Origin: [Streptosporangium] indianense
GTDB taxonomy: Bacteria; Actinomycetota; Actinomycetes; Streptomycetales; Streptomycetaceae
Length of the DNA stretch: 64,000 nt
Assembly: GCF_021474405.1 (NCBI RefSeq)
Contig: NZ_JAKEIO010000014.1
Location: 1-64,000 of the forward strand
Direction: 5' to 3'
Below, piece by piece: positions 56,647-64,000 of this stretch. The translations under genes and the position numbers were made by a program. Numbering within the stretch: position 1 is the first letter of the stretch; the number at the start of each line of letters is the position of its first letter. The notes beneath the pieces are model-generated. The model did no database searches. It had not been told where the DNA came from and worked only from the letters and a program-made list of their open reading frames with translations.

Positions 56647-56661
56647 AGTTGGCAACCAACT
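56647..56661. promoter_or_regulatory. GntR operator palindrome, copy 2
   Basis: AGTTGG-CAA-CCAACT, perfect inverted repeat between the divergent small membrane protein gene and the second GntR gene. Same arms as the site before the first GntR gene. Confidence 0.85.
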
Positions 56662-56736
56662 CTGATTAAGTTGTCCCCACTTGGCCCCTAGCCATAAACA
56701 ACTTTCAAACAACTCCCGCCAGATAAATCAGAGTTG
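56657..56736. repeat. spaced 11-bp inverted repeat
   Basis: CAACTCTGATT (56657-56667) and AATCAGAGTTG (56726-56736), perfect, 58 bases apart, inside the divergent promoter region. The spacing would allow DNA looping by a regulator dimer pair. Confidence 0.85.
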
Positions 56737-56748
56737 TAGCGTTTGGTC

Positions 56749-57636
56749 GTGACCCAGGAGAGTGTGGCGGAGAACGTGGCAGTCAACGGCAGCAGAAGGT
56801 CATCGCCCCAGGAGATCGCCGACAGCCTGCGGGAACGCATCCGAGCCGGTGAGCTCAAGCCGGGGGACCGCCTGCCCACCCAGGCGGAACTCGCGGAGGA
56901 GTTCGGCGTCGAGCGCGGCACGGTCCGCCAGGCCCTGCGGGTCCTCCAGGAGGACGGTCTCCTCACCAACGTCAGCAAGGGCAGCCCCCCGCGCATCGCG
57001 GCCCCCGCCCCCGCCCGCGGCGAGCCCCAGCCGACCATGGTGGGCCTGGCCCCGCGCCTGGTGGAGGCGTTCTCGGCACGCGCGGTGCGCGCCGACGTCG
57101 TCTGCCACACCGCCGAGACGCTGATGGTCGCCCTCGGCGAGCCGCTGCGCCTGATCCACGAGGGCCGCATCCGCCCCGAGTCGATCGACGTCCGCATCCT
57201 GGTCCCGTCCCGCGACATCGAGCTCGCCTTCCCGGTCCCGGTCGAGTCCCACGGCGAGGACGACTCCGTCCACCAGCGCTGGCTGGCCATGCGCAACGCC
57301 CAGGGCCAGGTCCTGCAACACAACCTGCTCGCCCTGCGCTCCACCCACGGCATGGACGTCCGGGTCCGCTTCCGGGCGCTGCCGTTCACCCCGCCGGTGA
57401 AGCTGTACCTCCTCAACGGCGAGGAGGCGCTGATGGGTTACTACATGCTGACCAGGCGCGAGGAGGAGTGGGGGAGCCGGACCCTGGACATGTACGACGT
57501 CCTGGGCTCCAAGTCCCTGCTGTTCTCCTTCGCCCGGCGGGCCGGCCGGCGGGACGCGGCGTTCGTGGAGGAATCCCAGAAGTGGTTCGACGCCCTCTGG
57601 GAAACCATCACGACCGACCTGACACTCTCCTCGTGA
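56749..57636 (+). CDS. GntR-family regulator, second paralogue
   Basis: 295 residues from GTG 56749 with TAGCGT (56737-56742) 6 bases before it, so probably leaderless. Same architecture as the first: LRERIRAGELKPGDRLPTQA, FGVERGTVRQALRVLQ, then the same effector domain (RFRALPFTPPVKLYLLNG). The stop overlaps a GTG of the HAD gene region (GTGA), suggesting an operon with the phosphatase. Confidence 0.92.
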   Translation: MTQESVAENVAVNGSRRSSPQEIADSLRERIRAGELKPGDRLPTQAELAEEFGVERGTVRQALRVLQEDGLLTNVSKGSPPRIAAPAPARGEPQPTMVGLAPRLVEAFSARAVRADVVCHTAETLMVALGEPLRLIHEGRIRPESIDVRILVPSRDIELAFPVPVESHGEDDSVHQRWLAMRNAQGQVLQHNLLALRSTHGMDVRVRFRALPFTPPVKLYLLNGEEALMGYYMLTRREEEWGSRTLDMYDVLGSKSLLFSFARRAGRRDAAFVEESQKWFDALWETITTDLTLSS

Positions 57637-57662
57637 CTCCTGATACGGCGCAGACTGGTGCG

Positions 57663-58385
57663 GTGACAATCGAGACCGAGAACGATCCGTACGGACTCCG
57701 CGATCTGACCGGACGCGCGCGCGTCGTGCTCTGGGACTTCGACGGGCCCATCTGCCGCCTGTTCGCCGGGCATTCGGCGGAGCAGGTGGCGAGCGGCCTG
57801 GTCTCCTGGCTGGAGAGCCGGGGCCTGCACGGCCTGCTCACCGAGACCGAGCGGGAGTCCCTGGACCCGCACGTGGTGCTGCGCGCCGTGGACCGCCGTC
57901 ATCCCGGCAGCGACCTCGTCGCCGAGCTGGAGGAACGTCTCACCCAGGAGGAGCTGCGGGCCGCGTCCTCGGCCTGGCCGACCGCCTACGCCGACCCGTT
58001 GATCCGCACCTGGACCGCCGTGGGCTCGCGCCTGGCCATCACCACGAACAACTCGCCCCGGGTGGTCCGCAAATACCTCGCGGGGCGCGGCCTCGCCGAC
58101 TGCTTCGCCCCCCACATCTACGGCCGGACCCAGGAACTGCACCATCTGAAGCCGCATCCGCACTGCCTGAACCGGGCGCTCAACGCGATGGGGGTGGCGC
58201 CGGGCGATGCCCTGATGATCGGCGACACACCGTCCGACCGCGAGGCGGCCGAGGGTGCCGGGGTGCCTTTCCTGGGATACGCCCGCAACGAAAGAAAGGC
58301 CAAGCTCCTGAAGAAGGCCGGGGCCGACGTGGTCCTGGACTCCCTGGAACCCCTGCTACGGCTGCTGCGCTTGCGACGGCCCTAG
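57663..58385 (+). CDS. HAD-family phosphatase
   Basis: 240 residues from GTG 57663 (CAGACT 6 bases before, leaderless type); GTG 57633, overlapping the GntR stop, is the alternative. HAD motifs: LWDFDGPICRLF (nucleophile Asp and acid Asp), ITTNNS, LKPHPHCLNRAL (Lys) and MIGDTPSDREAA. A helical cap lies between motifs I and II. Substrate unknown. Neighbours are GntR regulators and a tandem small-molecule kinase. Confidence 0.88.
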   Translation: MTIETENDPYGLRDLTGRARVVLWDFDGPICRLFAGHSAEQVASGLVSWLESRGLHGLLTETERESLDPHVVLRAVDRRHPGSDLVAELEERLTQEELRAASSAWPTAYADPLIRTWTAVGSRLAITTNNSPRVVRKYLAGRGLADCFAPHIYGRTQELHHLKPHPHCLNRALNAMGVAPGDALMIGDTPSDREAAEGAGVPFLGYARNERKAKLLKKAGADVVLDSLEPLLRLLRLRRP

Positions 58386-58739
58386 GGGCGACGATCCGGA
58401 CTCGGCCGGCAGCGTCTTCGTGGACACCATGTGCAAGTGGTACGGCTCCGTGTGGGACCTGTTGGCCGAGGGGCCCGAGTAGCGGAAAAGGCGCGAGAAG
58501 ACAGCAGGGGGCCGGGGGGCTGCCGGGTGTAGCATTCCCGCACCGTGCAGCGATTGAGTCACACGCTCGTCCTCGTTCGTATGGGAAGGGGCCGACCGGC
58601 CGCCATCGAACAAGCTCGCGCACGCTCATACGGATGAGTGGCACACCACCCGTGATGGCGCACTCCGCCGTGCGCGGCACCCACCGCGAACCTACCGTTT
58701 GCCCTACCATCCCCCCTTCTCGCACTTCCGGAGCGGCCC
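58386..58739. other. intergenic region with a coding-like fragment and a palindrome
   Basis: 354 bases between the phosphatase and kinase genes. Frame +1 at 58387-58482 reads VFVDTMCKWYGSVWDLLAEGPE before a TAG; it looks protein-like but has no upstream gene, so it may be a remnant or a very short gene. A CTCAT-ACGG-ATGAG palindrome lies at 58625-58638, and TACCAT (58705-58710) is a possible -10 for the kinase gene. Confidence 0.45.
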
Positions 58740-60929
58740 GTGGGCGCACCCTCTCCTTCCCGTCCGCTTATCGGGGAGCGCGCCTCGCACGACGCCACCT
58801 GCCGGGCCTTCGTGCAACGGGCCGCCGAGCTGGGTGTGGCGACCAGCGGCCACCACAACCGGAACTACGTCCTTCCGCTCACGGAGGGCATGGCCCGCCT
58901 GGTCGGGCGTGAGCCGGGGACGTCGGTGACGGTCCGGATCCGGCGTCCGGACGCGCTGCCCGTCGTCATCCGGACGTGGCAGGACGAGGCGGAGATCCTC
59001 GGCGCCGTCCGGGCGGTCCTGCCGCACGCACCGGAATGTCTGGTCAAGGGCGAGGAGTTCGCCGTCCACAGCTTTGTGGAGGGCGTTCCGCTCTCCAGCG
59101 TCTGCGCCGACGGCAAGCCCGTCGACACCCTGCTGATCCAGGCTCTGGCCGGGCTGCTCGCCCAGATGGCACACGTACGGCGGGGCGCGCTGCCCGCCCT
59201 GCCGTCCGTCTGGCCCCGCAACGACACGGACAGCCAGGGCTTCCTCCAGACGCTGGTCCATCTGGCCGACCGGCAGATCAGACGGCCCAACTGGACTGCC
59301 TTCGGTGGGCTCTTCGCGGCGCTCGGCATCCCGGAGGACGCGCTCACCGGGCTGGCCGGGCGGGTGCCCGCGATGTCCCGGCGGCCGTACAGCCTGCTCC
59401 ACGCCGACCTGCACCGCGACAACGTGATCGTGTCGTACGCGAGCGACCCGCCCCTGATCTGCGTCGACTGGGAGCTCGCCACGTACGGCGACCCGCTGCA
59501 CGACCTCGCGACGCACCTCGTGCGGATGCGCTACCCGGCGCACCAGTGGGCCGAAGTGGTCGACGCCTGGGGCGAGGCCATGCAGCAGGTCCGCCCCGCC
59601 GCGGTCAGCGGCCTGGCGCGGGACCTGCGGCACTATCTGGCGTTCGAGCGGGCGCAGTCCGTCTTCCCGGACGTGATGAGGGCCGCCCGGTCGCTGGAGG
59701 AATCGTTCACCCAGACGAGTCTGGACGAGGCGACGGCCGAGGTGCGCCGGGCCCTGGAGGCGGCGGCGGAACCGCTGCGGCTCGTCGGTGTGCCGCGGGA
59801 GGGCGAGATCCGGCGTGCCCTGTTCCGGTGGCTGGTGTCGCGCATGAACGGGGACATCAGCGGCCGGGCGTGGATCGCGGAGGCGTTCGAGTGGCGCCCC
59901 GACCGGCGGGTTCCCGAGCGCCCCGACTTCCCGTCCACCGCGGTCCGGGAGGCCCTGCTGGCGGAGGGGGCCGCGCCCGCGGGCCGGGTGTTCAAGGGCA
60001 CCGCGCACCTGAACACCGTGGTGGCGGTGCCGGGCTTCGACTCGCCGGTGGTCGTACGGCGCAAGCTGCCCGACGTGTGCCGCCGGGAGCGCGGCTTCCT
60101 CAGCGAGCACGCCGTGCTGCGTGCGATCGAGGAGTCGTCGGTGGGGGTGGCGGCGCCGCGGGTGCTCGCCCTGGGCGAGACCTACCAGAGCGACACCATC
60201 GCCCTGCACACCTACGTGGGCTCGCGGGACGTCGACCGGCCCCCCAACCACCCCGTGCACGGTCTGCTGCCGCACGAGGCGGACGGCCTGGTGGACCAGC
60301 TGTGCGCGCTGACGCGGGTCAGGTACGAGCAGGTCGACCCGACCGCCGGCGAGGGCGCGTTCCACCACTGGCTGCGGGACCAGCTGGTCTCCCTGGTGCG
60401 GGACCTGCCGAAGGCCTCGCAGCAGCTGGCGCGGCATCTCGGGCTGCCCGACCCGGACCGGCTGCGGCTGATCCTCTCCCGGCACGAGGTGAGCGACCGC
60501 GAGCCCGCGCTCCTGCACGGCGACCTGAACCCCTGGAACCTCGTACGCCGCGACGACCGGCTGGCCCTGACCATCATCGACTGGGAGATGGCCGTCGTCG
60601 GCGACCCCCTGTACGACCTCGTCCGGCACATGCACCTCACGCCGACCCGGCCGGAGATCAGGGAGCGCATGTTCCGCCGCTGGGAACGCCTGCTGCCCGC
60701 CGAGTACACCCGCGACTGGCGCAAGGACTGGCGGGTGTACCGCCGGCTGGAGATCGTGCGCTCCGCCTACGTCGACCTGGACCGCATCGTGACGGGCGCC
60801 AGTCTGGACGCCCCCAACGTCCGGCGGGCGGTGGACTCCTACGCGGTGACGCTGGCCGTCGCCACGGGCTCGCTCGGCCTCCCGGTGCGCTCCACGGCGA
60901 ACCCGTACCTCGCCCGCGCCCTGGCCTGA
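58740..60929 (+). CDS. tandem aminoglycoside-phosphotransferase-like kinase
   Basis: 729 residues from GTG 58740. Two APH-fold kinase domains in one chain. Domain 1 has HADLHRDNVIV (His221, Asp223, Asn228) and CVDWELATYGDP (Asp243). Domain 2 has HGDLNPWNLV (His593, Asp595, Asn600) and IIDWEMAVVGDP (Asp614). Both keep catalytic Asp, the metal-binding Asn and the second Asp, so both could be active. Such kinases phosphorylate small molecules (choline, homoserine, sugars, antibiotics). No signal peptide. Substrate unknown. Confidence 0.88.
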   Translation: MGAPSPSRPLIGERASHDATCRAFVQRAAELGVATSGHHNRNYVLPLTEGMARLVGREPGTSVTVRIRRPDALPVVIRTWQDEAEILGAVRAVLPHAPECLVKGEEFAVHSFVEGVPLSSVCADGKPVDTLLIQALAGLLAQMAHVRRGALPALPSVWPRNDTDSQGFLQTLVHLADRQIRRPNWTAFGGLFAALGIPEDALTGLAGRVPAMSRRPYSLLHADLHRDNVIVSYASDPPLICVDWELATYGDPLHDLATHLVRMRYPAHQWAEVVDAWGEAMQQVRPAAVSGLARDLRHYLAFERAQSVFPDVMRAARSLEESFTQTSLDEATAEVRRALEAAAEPLRLVGVPREGEIRRALFRWLVSRMNGDISGRAWIAEAFEWRPDRRVPERPDFPSTAVREALLAEGAAPAGRVFKGTAHLNTVVAVPGFDSPVVVRRKLPDVCRRERGFLSEHAVLRAIEESSVGVAAPRVLALGETYQSDTIALHTYVGSRDVDRPPNHPVHGLLPHEADGLVDQLCALTRVRYEQVDPTAGEGAFHHWLRDQLVSLVRDLPKASQQLARHLGLPDPDRLRLILSRHEVSDREPALLHGDLNPWNLVRRDDRLALTIIDWEMAVVGDPLYDLVRHMHLTPTRPEIRERMFRRWERLLPAEYTRDWRKDWRVYRRLEIVRSAYVDLDRIVTGASLDAPNVRRAVDSYAVTLAVATGSLGLPVRSTANPYLARALA

Positions 60930-60955
60930 CCCCGCCGCTGCGTAGGCTCCCCGGT

Positions 60956-61588
60956 ATGACCAACCCGGGCCTGCGTGAGCGCAAGAAGCAGCGGATGTAC
61001 GAGACCGTGTCGGACATCGCCGTGCGGCTCTTCCTGGAGAAGGGGTTCGACGCGGTGTCCGTCGCGGAGATCGCGGCGGCGGCCGACATCTCGAAGCCGA
61101 CGCTGTTCCGGTACTTCCCGGCCAAGGAGGACCTGGTCCTGTACCGGATCGCCGACCACGAGGGGGAGGCGGCCCGGGTGGTGGCGGAGGCCGGGACGGC
61201 GCCCGTGGAGGCGCTGCGGCGGCACTTCGTGGAGGGGCTGGAGCGGGGGGACCCGGTGACCGGGCTCAACGACCATCCCGAGGTGCTGGCCTTCCACGCC
61301 CTGCTCTACGGGACGCCCTCGCTGGTGGCCCGGGCGCACGCGCATCAGGAGCGGTCGGAGGCCGCGCTCGCCGAGGTGCTCGGAGGGGACCTGGACGCCA
61401 GGCTGGCCGCCGGGCAGATCATGGCCGTGTTGCGGGTGCTGGCGCTGGAGAACTGGCGGCGGATCGCCGCGGGGGAGCGGGCGGCCGACGTGCGGCCGGA
61501 CGCGGTGGCGGCAGCGGAGCGGGCGTTCGGCCGGCTCGCGGCCGCACTGCCCCCCGGCCTCCCCGGCAACCTTGATGAAACTAGGTAA
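60956..61588 (+). CDS. TetR-family transcriptional regulator
   Basis: 210 residues from ATG 60956; TAGGCT (60943-60948) ends 7 bases before it, leaderless type. Helix-turn-helix VAEIAAAADISKPTLFRYFPAKE. C-terminal ligand domain not informative. Lies 26 bases after the kinase stop on the same strand, with its own promoter. Targets unknown. Confidence 0.9.
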   Translation: MTNPGLRERKKQRMYETVSDIAVRLFLEKGFDAVSVAEIAAAADISKPTLFRYFPAKEDLVLYRIADHEGEAARVVAEAGTAPVEALRRHFVEGLERGDPVTGLNDHPEVLAFHALLYGTPSLVARAHAHQERSEAALAEVLGGDLDARLAAGQIMAVLRVLALENWRRIAAGERAADVRPDAVAAAERAFGRLAAALPPGLPGNLDETR

Positions 61589-61593
61589 TTTAT

Positions 61594-61622
61594 TTAACTC
61601 GGTTAGATTTTCGGCGTACGCT
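61594..61622 (+). promoter_or_regulatory. promoter of the helicase gene
   Basis: -35 TTAACT (61594-61599), 17-base spacer, -10 TACGCT (61617-61622), then the ATG 7 bases later, so a leaderless transcript. The spacer and upstream region are unusually AT-rich for this genome. Confidence 0.7.
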
Positions 61623-61629
61623 CGGTGCC

Positions 61630-63648
61630 ATGACCTCCACCGAGCCTTCCCTCCAGCACGCCCTCGACAAGGAACGCGCCCACCACGAGCGCTGCCGGAC
61701 CGCTCTCGCCGCGATGGTGGAGGGCGCCGGTGAACAGGTCGTCACCGGCGAGGACGTGTCCGCGTCCGGGGCCGACGCCGAAGTCCTCGGACACCGGCTG
61801 CGCAGCCGGGCCAAGGCACTGCGGGAACTGCCCGAGGGGCCGCTGTTCTTCGGCGCCCTGGAGAGCGGGGAGGGGCCGTTGCACATCGGGCGGCTGCGGA
61901 TCTCTGAGCACCCGGCCCGACCGCCCCTCGTCGTCGACTGGCGTGCGCCCGTCTCACGCGCCTTCTACCAGGCCTCGGCGCGCGACCCGCAGGGCGTCGC
62001 CGTGCGGCGGCGGTTCGGCTGGGCGCCCGGCAGCCGGGGCGAGTCACGGGACCTCACCGGCCTGGAGGACGAGCACCTGGAGCAGGGGGAGGCCCGCGAC
62101 AGCGAGATCGTCGCCCGGGAGATCGAACGGCCCCGGGTCGGGCCCATGCGGGACATCGCCGCGACGATCCAGCCCGAGCAGGACGACCTCGTACGGGAGG
62201 ACCTGGCGGTGTCGGTGTGCGTGCAGGGCGCGCCGGGCACCGGCAAGACCGCCGTCGGGCTGCACCGGGCCGCCTATCTGCTCTACACGCACCCGCGGCG
62301 CATCCGGCGCGGTGGTCTGCTGATCCTCGGACCCCACCGCACCTTCCTGTCGTACATCGCCGAGGTGCTGCCGGCCCTGGGCGAGACGGGGGTGCGGCAG
62401 TCGACCCTGGGCGAGGAGATCGCCCGCTGCCCCGTCCGGGGGGCCGACGACGGGCCGGCCGCCCTCGTGAAGCACGACGCCCGGATGGCCGAGGTGCTCC
62501 GGCGGGCGCTGTACGCGCGGGTGCGCGCCGACGGCGGCGGCGCGTCGCTCACCGTGCCGGACGGGTCGTACCGGTGGCGGGTCCCGGCGGGGGAGCTGGC
62601 GGAGATCGTGGCACGGGTGCGGGAGGAGGAACCGCCCTACGGGGTCGGGCGGGAGCGGGTGCGGGCACGGATCGTGCGGTGTCTGCGCGAGCAGGCCGAG
62701 CGGCGGGCCGGGCCGCCCCCGAACACCTGGGTGCGGCGGATCGAGCGGGCCCGGCCGGTGTCGGCGTACGTCGACGCCGTGTGGCCGCGGGTACGGCCCG
62801 AGGAGGTGGTGGCCGGCCTGCTCGGCGACGAGGAGGCCCTGACCGCGGCGGCCGAGGGGCTCCTCGACGGCGGTGAGCAGCGGGCGCTGCTCTGGCGGCG
62901 GCCGCCCAGGTCCTGGAAGTCGGCGCGCTGGTCGGCCGCCGATCTCGTGCTGCTCGACGAGGTGGCGGGGCTGATCGAGCACCCGGAGGGGTACGGGCAC
63001 GTCGTCGTCGACGAGGCGCAGGACCTGTCCCCGATGGAGTGCCGGGCGATCGCCCGCCGGGCCCGCTTCGGTTCCCTGACGGTGCTCGGTGATCTGGCGC
63101 AGGGGACGACACCGTGGGCGGCGCGGTCCTGGCGCACGGTCCTCGCGCACCTGGGGAAACCGGACGCGGCCGTGGTCGCCCTGACCACCGGGTTCCGGGT
63201 GCCGCAGGCCGTCGTCGGGCTCGCCAACCGGTTGCTGGAGCGCCTTGACGTGGACGTGTCCGCGAGCCGTTCGCTGCGCGCCGACGGTGAGTTGAGGCTG
63301 CGGGAGACGACCGAGGACGGCGTGCCCGGCGCGGTCGTGGCGGCCGTACGGGACGCGCTGGGCCGGGAGGGATCGGTGGGGGTCGTCGCGGCCGACGCGG
63401 ACGTCCCCCGGCTGCGGGCCGCACTGGACGCGGCCGGGATCGGGGCGGCGGGCCCGGACGAACTCGGCGCGCGGGTCGCCCTGGTGCCCGCGAGTGTGGT
63501 CAAGGGCCTGGAGTACGACCAGGTCGTGGCCGTCGAGCCGGCCGCGATCGCCGAGGCCGAGGAGCGGGGGCTGCACCGGCTGTACGTGGTGCTGACCCGG
63601 GCGGTCTCCCGGCTCGAGGTGGTGCGGGGGAGGCCAATGCCCTTCTAG
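61630..63648 (+). CDS. HelD-like UvrD/Rep-family helicase
   Basis: 672 residues from ATG 61630. Walker A GAPGTGKTAV (200-209), Walker B VVVDEAQDLSPMECR, and superfamily-1 motifs such as LTTGFRVPQAV and VKGLEYDQVV. The N-terminal region with VVDWRAPVSRAFYQ is typical of actinobacterial HelD/HelR proteins, which bind RNA polymerase and recycle stalled complexes. No rifamycin-associated element is seen upstream. Last complete gene in the window. Confidence 0.9.
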   Translation: MTSTEPSLQHALDKERAHHERCRTALAAMVEGAGEQVVTGEDVSASGADAEVLGHRLRSRAKALRELPEGPLFFGALESGEGPLHIGRLRISEHPARPPLVVDWRAPVSRAFYQASARDPQGVAVRRRFGWAPGSRGESRDLTGLEDEHLEQGEARDSEIVAREIERPRVGPMRDIAATIQPEQDDLVREDLAVSVCVQGAPGTGKTAVGLHRAAYLLYTHPRRIRRGGLLILGPHRTFLSYIAEVLPALGETGVRQSTLGEEIARCPVRGADDGPAALVKHDARMAEVLRRALYARVRADGGGASLTVPDGSYRWRVPAGELAEIVARVREEEPPYGVGRERVRARIVRCLREQAERRAGPPPNTWVRRIERARPVSAYVDAVWPRVRPEEVVAGLLGDEEALTAAAEGLLDGGEQRALLWRRPPRSWKSARWSAADLVLLDEVAGLIEHPEGYGHVVVDEAQDLSPMECRAIARRARFGSLTVLGDLAQGTTPWAARSWRTVLAHLGKPDAAVVALTTGFRVPQAVVGLANRLLERLDVDVSASRSLRADGELRLRETTEDGVPGAVVAAVRDALGREGSVGVVAADADVPRLRAALDAAGIGAAGPDELGARVALVPASVVKGLEYDQVVAVEPAAIAEAEERGLHRLYVVLTRAVSRLEVVRGRPMPF

Positions 63649-63672
63649 GGAACGGGGGTTAGGGTCCGTGTC

Positions 63673-64000
63673 ATGACTGACGTCGACGCGTTCACGGACA
63701 TCCCCACGACCACCCTGGCCGATCTGCTGGGCCGCGGGCAGGTCATGGACATCGGGATCCGGCCCCTGTGGGGTCCCGTTCCGCGGGTGGCCGGACCGGC
63801 CTTCACCGTCGACTGCCCGCCCGGCGACAACCTGATGCTGCACGCCGCGATCCACCGGGCCGGCCCCGGCTCGGTCGTCGTCGTGGAGTCCGGCGACCTG
63901 GACTACGCCCTGGCCGGCGGCAACGTGTGCGCCGTCGCGCAGCGCCGGGGCATCGCCGCGTTCGTCGCCGACGGGCTGATCCGCGACCTCGGCGAGGTCC
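63673..64000 (+). CDS. RraA-family protein, 3' end outside window
   Basis: 109 codons visible from ATG 63673; TAGGGT (63660-63665) ends 7 bases before it, leaderless type. Reads IPTTTLADLLGRG, then SVVVVESGDLDYALAGGNV and FVADGLIRDLGE, the metal/substrate signature of RraA-like aldolases (4-hydroxy-4-methyl-2-oxoglutarate aldolase family). Some members instead inhibit RNase E. Truncated by the window. Confidence 0.88.
   Translation, partial: MTDVDAFTDIPTTTLADLLGRGQVMDIGIRPLWGPVPRVAGPAFTVDCPPGDNLMLHAAIHRAGPGSVVVVESGDLDYALAGGNVCAVAQRRGIAAFVADGLIRDLGEV

Noticed and set aside
61589..61629. Rifamycin-associated element upstream of the helicase
   Set aside because: The 41-base gap has no GGGGCTTGC palindrome, so a HelR-type rifamycin response is not supported.

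Overview
The window has very high GC, GTG and TTG starts, tightly overlapping ATGA operons and a set of marker genes (csoR, pstSCAB, ppk, mshD, glnR, nur, dtd, rsiG) that point to a Streptomyces chromosome. From memory the order resembles the SCO41xx core region of S. coelicolor, but I could not run an alignment. I saw no tRNA, rRNA, CRISPR array, insertion sequence or prophage. The VirB/VirD4-like genes at the left edge look resident, not part of a mobile element.

Layout. (1) 1-8252: a minus-strand operon for a type IV secretion-like machine. It has a VirD4-like protein (partial), a VirB4-like ATPase, a two-helix partner, a multi-spanning VirB6/TrbL-like protein, a VirB8/TcpC-like protein, a 40-residue microprotein and a small pilin-like membrane protein. 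Divergent to it is a secreted murein hydrolase (SLT plus NlpC/P60), the expected VirB1 counterpart. No relaxase is visible. (2) 8499-13039: PAP2 phosphatase, bicovalent flavin oxidase, lipoprotein, small proteins and the copper repressor csoR with its operator. (3) 13244-23184: a phosphate and polyphosphate island: DUF47 protein and Pit transporter, then pstB-A-C-S (transcribed S to B, with a PHO box upstream of pstS and a strong hairpin between pstS and pstC), a Nudix hydrolase, a CHAD protein and polyphosphate kinase. (4) 23543-31220: two back-to-back ABC export operons, one with a YtrA-type GntR repressor and a long palindromic operator, the other headed by an ECF sigma factor and a zinc-finger membrane anti-sigma-like protein. 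(5) 31356-38697: LysR regulator, GNAT, mshD, secreted 5'-nucleotidase, a DUF2993 protein, and an XRE/DUF397 regulator pair beside a probably frameshifted small gene. (6) 38743-44153: two-component system with a PDZ-less HtrA protease (like MprAB-PepD), LacI regulator and glnR. (7) 44402-50490: hydrolase, MoaD-like protein, membrane protein, second DUF2993 protein, a cysteine-containing leader peptide with sulfurtransferase and DUF1416, and small proteins including a 32-residue membrane peptide. (8) 50511-55166: nitrobindin-like protein, nur, YgfZ-like protein, dtd, rsiG (WhiG anti-sigma with both c-di-GMP motifs intact) and an Eis-like acetyltransferase. (9) 55353-64000: two paralogous GntR regulators sharing a palindromic operator around a tiny membrane protein, a HAD phosphatase, a tandem double aminoglycoside-phosphotransferase-like kinase, a TetR regulator, a HelD-like helicase and the start of an RraA-family gene.

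The best candidates for undescribed biology are the degenerate, relaxase-less type IV secretion-like locus and the GntR pair/HAD/tandem-kinase neighbourhood. A recurring regulatory theme is a -10 hexamer lying 6-7 bases before the start codon, the signature of leaderless mRNAs.
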